Shown: positions 16,075-25,166 of the stretch, in pieces
Layout of the letters: every line of letters begins with the position of its first letter
Position numbering within the stretch: the stretch's first letter is position 1
DNA from: Mycobacterium interjectum
GTDB lineage: Bacteria > Actinomycetota > Actinomycetes > Mycobacteriales > Mycobacteriaceae
DNA length: 56,133 nt
Reading direction: 5' to 3'
Assembly: GCA_002102225.1 (NCBI GenBank)
Contig: LQPB01000023.1
Span: 1 to 56,133, forward strand
Notes under the pieces: generated by a model
Databases searched by the model: none
Told to the model about the DNA's origin: nothing
What the model saw: the letters and a program-made list of their open reading frames with translations, nothing else
Translations under genes and position numbers: made by a program

Positions 16075-16542
16075 ATGGCCACGCACGATTCGTTCGAAGC
16101 CGCCCGCGAGCAAGCCGCCGAATACCTCGGATTCGCCGCCAGCGAGCGCATCACGACCCGAGATGGCGTCTTCGAGATCCCCAACCCGAGCCTGCTCGAC
16201 GACGATCAGCAGGAACAGGTGGACGCTCTCGACATCGAGATGGATGGCTGGGATCGCTACCCCGACGCCCTCAACGACGACGGTTCGGTCAAGACGCGCG
16301 GCGCGCTGAAGCTGCCGTATCGCACCAAGGACGGCCAGCCCGCGCTCTACAACGTGCGTCTGGCCAAGGCGATCTTCGGCGAGCGCTTCGATGCGTTCAA
16401 GGCCGCGGGTGGGCAGTCCAGTGACGTGCAGCTGATCTGGTCGAAGATGCGCCGCGAGCTCGAAGAGCGGCTCGCTGCCGACTCGAAAAGTGCTGGAAGC
16501 GGTGAGGCTGTGGCGGCTGTTCCCGAACCGGATAGCCTCTGA
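16075..16542 (+). CDS. tail assembly chaperone G
   Basis: 155 residues, ATG after CAAGGAAATAGAGC. It is acidic with helical segments (FEAAREQAAEYLGF, LAKAIFGERFDAFKAAGG) and lies just before the tape measure, the fixed place of the chaperone pair. Its C terminus overlaps the next ORF (from 16490) in another frame, and a slippery AAAA lies at 16486-16489, so a fused G-T product is expected. Confidence 0.85.
   Translation: MATHDSFEAAREQAAEYLGFAASERITTRDGVFEIPNPSLLDDDQQEQVDALDIEMDGWDRYPDALNDDGSVKTRGALKLPYRTKDGQPALYNVRLAKAIFGERFDAFKAAGGQSSDVQLIWSKMRRELEERLAADSKSAGSGEAVAAVPEPDSL
16483..16490 (+). promoter_or_regulatory. candidate +1 frameshift site of the tail chaperones
   Basis: In the chaperone G frame the codons are TCG AAA AGT. 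The downstream frame reads CGA AAA GTG, which is a +1 shift. Lys-tRNA on AAA can re-pair with AAA one base on, since four A's are present. The downstream frame is open only from 16436 and chaperone G stops at 16542, so the shift must be in this short window. A -1 site cannot join the two frames. Confidence 0.6.
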
Positions 16543-16999
16543 CCTTCACCTGCACTACGGCAGGCACATCCGGGAGTGGCACCGCGGTGAGATGTCCAGC
16601 CGCGAGCTGCTCGAACTCCTCGACGGACTGCCGGAGACCTCGAAGTTCAAGGAGGCCAGCGAGCGCACGTTGCGCGTCGTCGAGTACCAGGGCGACAACG
16701 CGCAGCTGAAGGGCAAGCTGCTGCTGATGCCGGCCATCGGCCGGGCGCCGACCGACGTCGAGCTCATCGCCGAGTACGTCGACTGGACGTTCGACCGAAA
16801 ACTGCAGGCCCGCAACGTGCGCGAGTTGGCGTCGCTGCGCGCCGACGGCCACGACTACCGCCCGGATCTGACCGGGCTGCTCGAGCCGCTCGAAGCGATC
16901 TTGGCGGATCGGCTCCGCAAAGCGAAAGCCGACCGGATCGCGCGGGCTCAAAGCCAAATCCACGCGGGCCTATACGGATACGAGAGGAAGGTGCGGTGA
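16490..16999 (+). CDS. tail assembly chaperone T (frameshift extension)
   Basis: The open frame from GTG 16490 codes 169 residues: helical, with LELLDGLPETSKF, LIAEYVDWTFDRKL and a basic C terminus. This is the expected second part of a G-T fusion made by frameshift from the gene at 16075. No strong ribosome site precedes the GTG. The product wraps the tape measure during tail assembly and is absent from the virion. Confidence 0.8.
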   Translation: MLEAVRLWRLFPNRIASDLHLHYGRHIREWHRGEMSSRELLELLDGLPETSKFKEASERTLRVVEYQGDNAQLKGKLLLMPAIGRAPTDVELIAEYVDWTFDRKLQARNVRELASLRADGHDYRPDLTGLLEPLEAILADRLRKAKADRIARAQSQIHAGLYGYERKVR

Positions 17000-17002
17000 T
17001 CG

Positions 17003-20000
17003 ATGCCTGTCTTCCTCGATGTTGAGAGCCGCCTGGATCGCTCCGCCCTGACGGCTACCGCACGCGAGATCCGCCAGGCGTTCGACGCGCTGGGCAAGGA
17101 CATCTCTCACGGGCTCGGCGGCTCCTTGTCCAAGGCGTTCAGCGGTTTTGACACCAGCGCGGCGCGCCAACACATCCTGGCGATGCAGCAGGACCTCGCG
17201 CGCCTGCGGGATGCCGAGCTGGAGACTGCTCGGGTAGCGCAGCGCTCGGCGGCCGAGGTGGAAGCGTCCGCCCGGCGCGCGGCGGAGGCGACCGCCAAGT
17301 GGGGCGACGCCAGCAGCCAAGCCGCCAAGGCGCAGATGCTGCATGCCGATGCGCAGGCTCGAGCTGCCCGCGATATGCGGGCCAACGCTGATGCGATCGT
17401 GGCCAGCGAGGCAGCCCACCGGAAATTGGCCGGCGCGACCGAAGACAGCGCCGCTACAGCGTCGCGGGCCGCGGCGGTGTTCAACGGCGTCGGGATCGCA
17501 TCCGTGGCCGGTTTCGGCGCGGCGATGGTTGAAACCACCAAGAAGGCTGGGGATTTCCAGCAGTCGCAGCAGCGCCTGGTGTCATCCGCCGGTGAGACGA
17601 GCGCGAACCTCAAGGCTGTCTCCGACGGCATCCTGCAGCTCGCCGGCCAAGTCGGCTACTCCGCGCAGGAGCTGTCCAACGGGATGTACACCGTCGAGAA
17701 GGCGGGCTATCGCGGCGCCGACGGGGTAAACGTCCTCAAGGCATCGGCCCAGTTGGCGAAGGCCGAAAACGCCGACCTCGGCGAGGTGTTGAACGGCCTG
17801 ACGACGTCGATGCACGACTTCGGCTACGGCCAGGAACGCGCCGCAGAGGTCGCGTCGAAGATGAACACCGCGGTGGGCCTCGCGAAGACGAATCTGCAGG
17901 AGTTTTCCGGGGCTCTGCACTCAGTCGAGCCGATCGCCTCGAATGCGCATATCAAACTCGAAGACGTCTACGGGTCGCTCGCGCAGATCACCCAGTCGGG
18001 GACATCGGCGGACCAGGCCGCGCAGAACATGGCGCACTCGATCAGCCAGTTGATGAAACCGTCGCAGCAGGCGCGGGAGGAGATGGGTCAGCTCGGCATT
18101 GACGCCCGCGACGTCCAGGCCCACCTGGGGGACCGCGGCTACGCGGGCACGGTGCAGTACCTGTCGGACACGATCCGCCAGCACATGAACCCGGCAGGCC
18201 AGGTCGTGATCGACACGATGTTCAAGTCTCAGCAGGCGACGGACGCGGCGACACAAATCTTCAATAATTTGCCGCCGGCGGCCAAGGCAGTCGCTCAGGC
18301 GATCAAAGATGGAACCTTGTCCTACAAGGACTTTCGTAAGACTCGTGGCGGATTGGATGTGGAGCAAGCCAACGAGATCAACCAATGGAACAACCTCAAC
18401 AACAAGGTGACTGGTTATTCGGCGGCGCTGAAGTCCGGGCAGGGCGACATCCAAACCTACGAGCAGGCGCTCGCGTTGATGACGGGCGGCCAGGACTCGC
18501 TGCGCACCGTACTGCAGCTCGTCGGTGAGAACGCGCAGGCGACGAACGACAAGATCAAGGCGATCAAGGGAACGACCGCCGAGACCGATGGAACGGTCAA
18601 GGGGTTCAACGAGACCCAGGAAACCCTGAACGCGAAGATGGCCGACGCCAAGGCCGCGTTCGGGGCGGCGGCGATCGAGATGGGCAATGCCTTCATTCCG
18701 GTGATGACGCAGGTCGCGAATGTCGCCAAGGATGTCGGCGATGCGATGGCCAAGCACCCCGGGATCGCTCACGCGGTTATCGATGCGCTCGGGTTGTTGG
18801 GCGCGGCGTGGCTGGGATTCAAGGCGCTCAACATCGCCGAGACGGTCCTGGCCCCGATCGCCCGTGGCCTAGGCGGCATCATCGCGGGCGAGGAAGGGGC
18901 GACGCGCGCCGCAGCGGGCCTCTCGACCGGTCTTGGCGCCCTAGGCACCGCAGCGGCTGGTATCGCCGCTGCCGCAGCAGCGGACTCCGCCACTCACCGC
19001 GTAGAAAAAGCGCACCCCGGCCTGCGGCCGATTACTCAGGCGCTTTTGAACTCGCCCAGCGGATTTCACTGGGGCAAGCAAGCGTATGACTGGCTCACCG
19101 GTGAGGGCCACGCCTCCGGCGGCCCGGTCCACGGCCGCGGCCCCAAAGGCATTGACTCCGTTCCCGCTTGGCTCGCTCCTGGTGAGCACGTCCTGACCCA
19201 CCACGACGTCGCGGCGATGGGCGGCCACGGCGCGGTGCACGCATTCCGCAATGCCTTGCACCGCCAGTACGGCGGCGAGGTCGGCCCCGATGTGCAGGCC
19301 GCGATGGCGATGGACGGTGCCAAGTACTCCCAAGGTGAGCGCACGGACTGCTCGGGGATGGTCGGCAGGGTAATCAACGCGGCCATGGGCATTCCCGGCG
19401 GCGGTTTGCCGACGACGCAGAACATGGGCCAATGGTTGGCGGCGCGCGGCTTCGTCAACGGCATCGGGCCCGCGGGCACGATCTCGGTCGGCTGGTACAA
19501 CCACGGCTCGGGCACCAACGACGGTCACGCGGCAATGACGCTATCAGATGGGGAGAACGCCGAATCCGGCGGTTCGCACGGCAATTTCATCGTCGGCGCA
19601 GGCGCGGCCGGCGCGTCCAGCGCGCAGTTCGACCGTCACATGTATCTGCCGGAGTTGTTCGGGGAGGGCCAGGCGACTGGCGGCATGGGCGGCTTCGGCG
19701 GTTTCGGCGCCGCGATGGGTGGCTTCGGCGGGGGCGGTTTCGGCGGCGGGGGCATTCCGGCTGGCGCGACCGCCGGCACGGGACCGGGCGGAATGCCGGG
19801 CTACTACACGGCGAATCCGCAGCGGGTCGCCTCGGCCCAGGAGCAGCTGCGTCACATCGACGCGGAGATCGCGGCGGCAGAGAAGCGCAAGAGCGAGCTG
19901 AAGGCCGATGCCTCGCAATCCACGCGCGACCGCCTCGACGAGGAGATCCGCCACCTCAAGGCCGAGCGCGTCCAGGAGGAGCAGCGGCTACAGGAGGCCG

Positions 20001-21619
20001 AGCGCGGCACATTCCACGCCGGACACGGCCGCGGCGGTATGGGCGGTATCGGGTTGCCGGTGCCGCTGGCTGACCGGTTCGGGCTCGGGAAAGGCCTTCC
20101 CGGCCTGGCGGAGTGGGCTGTCGGGTTCCTCGAGGACCTGGTGCTGGGCCCGATGGAGACCGCGGTGATGGCCGGGCTCGGCGGGGGCATGGGAGATCTC
20201 GGCGGGTCGGGCATGGCGGCTGCCCTCGGCCCGCTCACGGGGGGACCACTTGGAGGGTCCGGTCTAGGCGGCGCCCCGGGGGCAGCCGGAGGAGTGCCCG
20301 GTGTCTCCGGGCCCTCTGGCGGTTCGTCGGCACCGTCGGTGGGCTCAGGGGGAGCGGGGGCGGCCGGCACGTCGCTGTGGTGGGCGCCGGGCGCGCACGG
20401 CGCCGCGGCGCCGGCCGCAGCTCCTCCTCCCGGCGCTCCTGGTGCTCCCGGCTGGTTCGGGAACCCGTGGTTCGGCACTGCGGTGCCTACACCGCAAGCC
20501 GTGCGGCCCGGGTCGGCCGGCGCCGACGTCCCGTTCCCGTCGACGGGTACCAGCACCGACTCGATGCTGCGGGGACAGCCCTACGCTCCCGATAACCGGC
20601 CGGCGTGGCAGCGTGCGCTGGACCCGCACCGGCCGGCCGGCGCACCTACTGGCGGCGATGGACTCCTGCCGGGCATGTACGGCGTCAACCCCGGCGCGGT
20701 GCAACACCACGCCGCCGGCGGCCCGTCTGGGTCGGACACGATTCCGTCGTGGTTGTCGCCGGGGGAGTTCGTGGAACAGCCCTCGGCGGTGCAGCGCTAC
20801 GGCGCCCCGTTCATGGATGCCCTGAACCAGGGCCGGGTCGATCCGTCGTCGGTGCGTTACTTCGGTGGGGGCGGCCCAACAGATTTCGCGTTGACCCCTC
20901 CGCCGCCGGCTCCCGCACCGGGCCCCAAGACGGTGGATCAGGCTGCGGCGCCGAAACCTGGGCAGCCGGCGAAGCCGGGCGCTGACATCCACGGCGGTAA
21001 GCCTCCGACTGGTGGACCGGTCCCGCTGGGCGCCCCGCAGGGCGCGCAGACCCACGCTGGCCTCAATCAGCCGGGTTCATCGAAAGAGCTGTTCGGCGAG
21101 GGCCTTCCGGCGTCGCAGGGTATCGGGTTCGGTGGCGGGTTCCTCGGGGCGGCGGAGGGCGCGGCGTCGCAGGCGGCCGGGATGGCGGCCAGCATGGGCA
21201 CTTTCGGCGGCGCGGGCGGCGCGGCGAGCTCGGCGACGCAGATGGCTTTCCAGCTGCTCAACCGGACCGCCGCCTACGGCGCCCAGGACGCGGGGATCCT
21301 CGCCGAGGGGATCATCGAAACCCTCTCACTGTCCGACAGCCCGCTGTCTGATTTCGGCAAGACGCTGCCGGGCAAGCTGCTGGCCGGGGTCGCCGGTGTG
21401 CGGCCGGCGGAAAACAACACCGCGGGCCAGACCAAAGCGCCGCTCACCTCAGACCAAGCCGGCGCCCAGGCCGGTGGCGGTGGTGGTGGCGATACCACGC
21501 ATATCGGTGTGCAGATGAACGGCGTCGACATCCACAGCAACAACGCCGAGCAGTTCCACAACGACCTGTCACGCCAGCACTCCGCCGCGGTCGCCTCCTA
21601 CGGTGACGTCCGGGGATGA
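17003..21619 (+). CDS. tape measure protein with embedded NlpC/P60-like domain
   Basis: 1,538 residues; at about 1.5 A per residue this suggests a tail near 230 nm. The N terminus (MPVFLDVESRLDR) is followed by coiled coil, then the TP901-type core (residues 160-420, e.g. LAGQVGYSAQELSNGMYTVEK) and membrane-like Ala segments near 600-670. Residues about 765-880 hold TDCSGMVGR (Cys near 782) and GHAAMTLSDG (His near 841), an NlpC/P60-like peptidase. Two motifs SVPAWLAPGE (about 707) and TIPSWLSPGE (about 1244) are typical tape-measure repeats. The C-terminal part is Gly/Pro-rich. Confidence 0.95.
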   Translation: MPVFLDVESRLDRSALTATAREIRQAFDALGKDISHGLGGSLSKAFSGFDTSAARQHILAMQQDLARLRDAELETARVAQRSAAEVEASARRAAEATAKWGDASSQAAKAQMLHADAQARAARDMRANADAIVASEAAHRKLAGATEDSAATASRAAAVFNGVGIASVAGFGAAMVETTKKAGDFQQSQQRLVSSAGETSANLKAVSDGILQLAGQVGYSAQELSNGMYTVEKAGYRGADGVNVLKASAQLAKAENADLGEVLNGLTTSMHDFGYGQERAAEVASKMNTAVGLAKTNLQEFSGALHSVEPIASNAHIKLEDVYGSLAQITQSGTSADQAAQNMAHSISQLMKPSQQAREEMGQLGIDARDVQAHLGDRGYAGTVQYLSDTIRQHMNPAGQVVIDTMFKSQQATDAATQIFNNLPPAAKAVAQAIKDGTLSYKDFRKTRGGLDVEQANEINQWNNLNNKVTGYSAALKSGQGDIQTYEQALALMTGGQDSLRTVLQLVGENAQATNDKIKAIKGTTAETDGTVKGFNETQETLNAKMADAKAAFGAAAIEMGNAFIPVMTQVANVAKDVGDAMAKHPGIAHAVIDALGLLGAAWLGFKALNIAETVLAPIARGLGGIIAGEEGATRAAAGLSTGLGALGTAAAGIAAAAAADSATHRVEKAHPGLRPITQALLNSPSGFHWGKQAYDWLTGEGHASGGPVHGRGPKGIDSVPAWLAPGEHVLTHHDVAAMGGHGAVHAFRNALHRQYGGEVGPDVQAAMAMDGAKYSQGERTDCSGMVGRVINAAMGIPGGGLPTTQNMGQWLAARGFVNGIGPAGTISVGWYNHGSGTNDGHAAMTLSDGENAESGGSHGNFIVGAGAAGASSAQFDRHMYLPELFGEGQATGGMGGFGGFGAAMGGFGGGGFGGGGIPAGATAGTGPGGMPGYYTANPQRVASAQEQLRHIDAEIAAAEKRKSELKADASQSTRDRLDEEIRHLKAERVQEEQRLQEAERGTFHAGHGRGGMGGIGLPVPLADRFGLGKGLPGLAEWAVGFLEDLVLGPMETAVMAGLGGGMGDLGGSGMAAALGPLTGGPLGGSGLGGAPGAAGGVPGVSGPSGGSSAPSVGSGGAGAAGTSLWWAPGAHGAAAPAAAPPPGAPGAPGWFGNPWFGTAVPTPQAVRPGSAGADVPFPSTGTSTDSMLRGQPYAPDNRPAWQRALDPHRPAGAPTGGDGLLPGMYGVNPGAVQHHAAGGPSGSDTIPSWLSPGEFVEQPSAVQRYGAPFMDALNQGRVDPSSVRYFGGGGPTDFALTPPPPAPAPGPKTVDQAAAPKPGQPAKPGADIHGGKPPTGGPVPLGAPQGAQTHAGLNQPGSSKELFGEGLPASQGIGFGGGFLGAAEGAASQAAGMAASMGTFGGAGGAASSATQMAFQLLNRTAAYGAQDAGILAEGIIETLSLSDSPLSDFGKTLPGKLLAGVAGVRPAENNTAGQTKAPLTSDQAGAQAGGGGGGDTTHIGVQMNGVDIHSNNAEQFHNDLSRQHSAAVASYGDVRG

Positions 21620-22698
21620 CGACCTATCCGTTGATCGGCGCGACGAAGGACGCGACGATCTTGCCGCAGGGCGCGTCGGATCTGCTGGCTGGTGACGAGG
21701 AGAACATCTGGATCACCAGCGGCAGCCTGAATTCGCGCTATTACATTGCGGGAGCAGCTAAGCCGTGGCCGGGCATCCAGGACGGCGTCATCCTCGCCGG
21801 CGGCCTGAAGGGCCTTGAGCCGTCGTTCAAGCACATCGACATCAAGGCGGCCCGCCAGCCCGGCGTGACGTGGACGGGCACGAATTATGACGTGCTCGAG
21901 ATGGACATGCAGCTCGAGGCGCACGCCAACACCGCGCAGGGTTTGTCGCAGGTGGTGTCGGAGTGGGTGGCCATGTGGGCGCCGGAAAAGCTGAACACCC
22001 TTGAGTGTTGGACGCTGGACCGCGGCTACTGGTATTTCCCGGCGCGCCGCTCCAAGGCGTTTCCGGATGTGCTCAAGCAGATGCCGCGCACGATCCGTAA
22101 ACGGCCCTTCACCCAGACCGTGCGCTGTGATTCGGGATTCTGGTTCGGGTTCCCGTCGATCGACAGCTACTCGCCAGGCGCCGGCGGCAGCGGCAGCGAC
22201 TGGCTCGGGTTGACCAACATCGGGGACCGGGATGAGGGCGGCTGGCCAACGTTCCTGATCACCGGGCCCGGCACCTTCTCGTGGTCGAACGGGCCGGCGG
22301 ATGGCACGACCACGATGATCACGTTCGGGCCGCTGCAGGCTGGCCAGAAGGTGCTGATCACCACGAACAAGCGGCTGCGCAACGTGATTGACCTGAGCAA
22401 CACGACTGCGGCGGCGCCGCCGAACTCGGCGATCGCGAAGCTGCTCACCGCGATCAATAACTTCGTGGTCAACAACAACGTGCCGCCGGTGCTTCAGCAG
22501 TTCGAGTCGCGGTTCGGGTTGCTGCCCCCGCAGGGGCCGCTGCAGGCTCTGCTGACCGGCGAGTACACCAACCCGATTCCCGGTGTGGAGCAACCGAATC
22601 AGGCGACCGTCTCGCATATCGCGGTGTCGGTCACGGGCGGTAACGCTGACAGCAAGATCGTGGGACGCATCGACCCGCAAAGGGGTTGGCCGGAGTGA
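21616..22698 (+). CDS. distal tail-like minor tail protein
   Basis: 360 residues with ATG overlapping the tape-measure stop. Motifs SLNSRYYIAGAAKPWPGIQDG, cut here to its core YYIAGAAK, and EWVAMWAPEKLNTLEC fit the first minor tail protein of mycobacterial siphoviruses (Dit-like hub). The C-terminal beta domain follows SFGP-type turns. It lies directly after the tape measure, as expected for the tail-tip hub. Confidence 0.82.
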   Translation: MTTYPLIGATKDATILPQGASDLLAGDEENIWITSGSLNSRYYIAGAAKPWPGIQDGVILAGGLKGLEPSFKHIDIKAARQPGVTWTGTNYDVLEMDMQLEAHANTAQGLSQVVSEWVAMWAPEKLNTLECWTLDRGYWYFPARRSKAFPDVLKQMPRTIRKRPFTQTVRCDSGFWFGFPSIDSYSPGAGGSGSDWLGLTNIGDRDEGGWPTFLITGPGTFSWSNGPADGTTTMITFGPLQAGQKVLITTNKRLRNVIDLSNTTAAAPPNSAIAKLLTAINNFVVNNNVPPVLQQFESRFGLLPPQGPLQALLTGEYTNPIPGVEQPNQATVSHIAVSVTGGNADSKIVGRIDPQRGWPE

Positions 22699-24410
22699 CG
22701 CAGCCGCCGGATCCGAAGCTGGTTGCGCTCAACAGCTCTGATGCGGTGGCGGCATCGACGGCCGCGCTGCGTTACGCGCAGCAGAGCACCAGCCCGCAGG
22801 GGTACCAGGTCCCCACCGACATCGATGTCGAGATTTGCGACAAGGTCTACAAGAGCCAGGGCCACTGCGGCAATTACGTGAGCCTGAAGGCGAACTGGCC
22901 GCGGTTGAAGTTGCCGCAGGGCCAGATGGTGCTGATGGGCGACGACCCACTCGCCGAGGCCGTCCTGGCGTGTGAGACGACCGTCGTGCCGGTCGTCATC
23001 GAGGTCAACGGTGGTGCGCTGCGCTGGTCCGGGCGTGTGGATGTCGCGCACGACAAGATGATCGAGGACGGCACGCAGACTGTTGAGTGCCAGCTGGTCG
23101 GCGACCTGACCATGCTCGACCGGATCCTAGTATTCCCAGAGCCGTTTCTGCCCATCGAGATTCAGCCGTCAGAGGCGATCTATATCGGGCCCGCGATCAC
23201 CGTGTTCAAGACGATGGTCGCCGAGAACGCGCTGCGGATCCAGCTGGGAATTTGGGAGCTGTTCAACACCCTCGGCAGCTTGGATCTGGACTGGCGCACC
23301 TGGTTCGGAACGTTGCTGACGCAGAGCAACCTGTCGCTGTCGGATCTGATGCAGATGGTCACCACCCCGGTGTGCGTGGCGTTCACCGATCCGCTTTTCG
23401 ACCCGAGTGTGTGGATCGCCATTCACGGCCGGATGGACACCTGCTGGAAACTGATGCTGCAGCAGCTCAAGGACAACGGGCTGTATCCGTCGATGGACTT
23501 GTGGCGGCCGGGCGACCCGCAGCCAGAGGGCCTGTTTTACCCGCTGACGGTGCCCACCCTGGTGTTCAACCTGCGCGACTACAGCGGGGTCACGGGCCCC
23601 ACGAAAACGGTCGCTGACGGTTTGATCGAGGACCTGGTCGACCTCGAGGGCGGCATCCTCGGGAACCTGCTCGCACCGTTCCTGAACCCGGGGAATGAGT
23701 ATGTGCCGCCGGGCTCGAACATCGAGATCGCGCCAGCGATCGGTGTGAACTTCACCCCGCCGTGGGTGGTGTTCAACGCCGACGTCGCCGACTCGGGCAT
23801 CGTGGCGATGGACATCGCGCACCACCACCCGCTGGCCTGGCAGCTGATCCTGGGCGGACGTAGCCCGCAGTGGCTCAACGACTTCCTGAACGCCACCTTG
23901 GAATGGCTGATCGACCTGCTGATGATGGTCATCGGCATCACCGGGATCCCGAACTCTATTTTGGACGGGATCCTGGACAACGCGCTGCTTGCGTTCCAGT
24001 TGTTCGAACTGTTCAACCTGCGGGTCTCGCTGGGGCCGTACGGGTTTCCGGAGAAGTTCTTCCCGACCCAGTCGACCTACGATCTGGACACCCTGTTCGC
24101 GGCGATCACCGCCGCCTGGGATGTGCGCGGCTACCCGTCGGCGCAGTTCAGCTTCATCAACGGCCAGGGGTTCACCCTCGGGGTGGATATCTGGCCGGCG
24201 GCGATGGCGTCGGTCATCCGACGCGGCGTGCTGTTCACCGACTTCATGGACAACATCGAACTGACCGACGACGTCAACAACCGCGCCAAGTGTGTGGCGC
24301 AGGTCGGCGACGGCCGCCGGGAGGAACCCCCAATCGAGATCATCCAACGCAAGATCGTCGGTCTCCAAGAAGACGCCGACCTGGCGTTGCTTGCACCACC
24401 GAACAACTAG
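22695..24410 (+). CDS. minor tail protein / tail-tip (Gp37-like)
   Basis: 571 residues from GTG 22695 (GTGA overlap); a TTG at 22686 is possible. Key segments are PTDIDVEICDKVYKS, KLPQGQMVLMGDDP, VNGGALRWSGRVD and VQECQLVGDLT-like turns. This is the second large minor tail protein, similar in order to the Gp37-like (Tal-related) baseplate proteins of actinophages. It contains three hydrophobic stretches (WELFNTLGSL, WLIDLLMMVIGI) that may insert or pack in the tip. Confidence 0.8.
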   Translation: MTQPPDPKLVALNSSDAVAASTAALRYAQQSTSPQGYQVPTDIDVEICDKVYKSQGHCGNYVSLKANWPRLKLPQGQMVLMGDDPLAEAVLACETTVVPVVIEVNGGALRWSGRVDVAHDKMIEDGTQTVECQLVGDLTMLDRILVFPEPFLPIEIQPSEAIYIGPAITVFKTMVAENALRIQLGIWELFNTLGSLDLDWRTWFGTLLTQSNLSLSDLMQMVTTPVCVAFTDPLFDPSVWIAIHGRMDTCWKLMLQQLKDNGLYPSMDLWRPGDPQPEGLFYPLTVPTLVFNLRDYSGVTGPTKTVADGLIEDLVDLEGGILGNLLAPFLNPGNEYVPPGSNIEIAPAIGVNFTPPWVVFNADVADSGIVAMDIAHHHPLAWQLILGGRSPQWLNDFLNATLEWLIDLLMMVIGITGIPNSILDGILDNALLAFQLFELFNLRVSLGPYGFPEKFFPTQSTYDLDTLFAAITAAWDVRGYPSAQFSFINGQGFTLGVDIWPAAMASVIRRGVLFTDFMDNIELTDDVNNRAKCVAQVGDGRREEPPIEIIQRKIVGLQEDADLALLAPPNN

Positions 24411-24422
24411 AGGAGATTGGTT

Positions 24423-24755
24423 GTGCCGCAAGTAATCACGGTGGGACCAGGAACGATCTATTCCGCCGACGGCCACGCGATGCCGATCTGGACGAAAGAC
24501 CCGTTCGACGTCAAGGACTACACCCTGGACTGGTCTTTGTTGTTGGCGCCCGGCGACACCATCGAGGCCGTCACCTTCGTGGTGGCGCCTGGGTTCGAGT
24601 TGACGGTCCTGTCGACGAATTTCACCGACACCACAGCGACGTGCTGGCTTCAGGGTGGCGTCCTGGACGAAACGTACAGCGTGACTTGCCAAGTCACCAC
24701 CGCTGACGGCCGCCAGCAGGAATACAGCTTCGACATCATCTGCGGCAAAAACTAG
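24423..24755 (+). CDS. fibre/tail-tip adaptor-like protein
   Basis: 110 residues. GTG 24423 was preferred over TTG 24417 because AGGAG at 24411-24415 then lies seven bases upstream. The beta-rich sequence (DYTLDWSLLLAPGDTI, ATCWLQGGVLDETYSV, VTTADGRQQEYSF) matches small phage fibre-tail adaptor proteins. It links the tail tip to the fibre proteins that follow. Confidence 0.7.
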   Translation: MPQVITVGPGTIYSADGHAMPIWTKDPFDVKDYTLDWSLLLAPGDTIEAVTFVVAPGFELTVLSTNFTDTTATCWLQGGVLDETYSVTCQVTTADGRQQEYSFDIICGKN

Positions 24756-24767
24756 AGAAGGAACACC

Positions 24768-25166
24768 ATGACTTCTTCTGTCGGGGTCAGCGCTTACCTC
24801 GCGGACAGCTGGCTCAACACCTTGAACAACGTTGCGTTCGTGGTGCCCGCCGCCTACTTCGGGTTGTTCACGGGGATTCCGGGCGCGTCGGGCACCTCGA
24901 ATGCGTCGGCCACCACGTTGCGGGTGCCGGGCACGTTCGCGGCGGCTTCTGGTGGATCGTTCGGCTTCACGGGGTTGCCGCCGATCTGGTCGGCGGCGGT
25001 CGCCGCGGAAACCCTCACGCATATCGCGGCGTTCTCCGGCGCCTACGGGGACCCTGATGCGCAGTTCCTGTTCTCGGGTGCGTTGCTGGTGCCCAAGACG
25101 GTCGCCGAGGGCGATCAGATCGCGCTCGGCAACTTCGCTCTGTCGTTCATGACGTTGGCGTCCTGA
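24768..25166 (+). CDS. small tail fibre protein, 132 residues
   Basis: ATG after GAGAAGGAACACC. The sequence (AAYFGLFTGIPGASGTSNA, LTHIAAFSGAYGDPD, LLVPKTVAEGDQIAL) matches the short tail fibre/decoration proteins with one beta-sandwich that occur in many actinophages. It overlaps the next start (TGATG). Confidence 0.75.
   Translation: MTSSVGVSAYLADSWLNTLNNVAFVVPAAYFGLFTGIPGASGTSNASATTLRVPGTFAAASGGSFGFTGLPPIWSAAVAAETLTHIAAFSGAYGDPDAQFLFSGALLVPKTVAEGDQIALGNFALSFMTLAS

Noticed and set aside
23169..25022. 617-codon reverse ORF
   Set aside because: Very Arg/Asp/His-rich antisense of the tail-tip genes, a usual artefact in high-GC DNA; no motif and no ribosome site.
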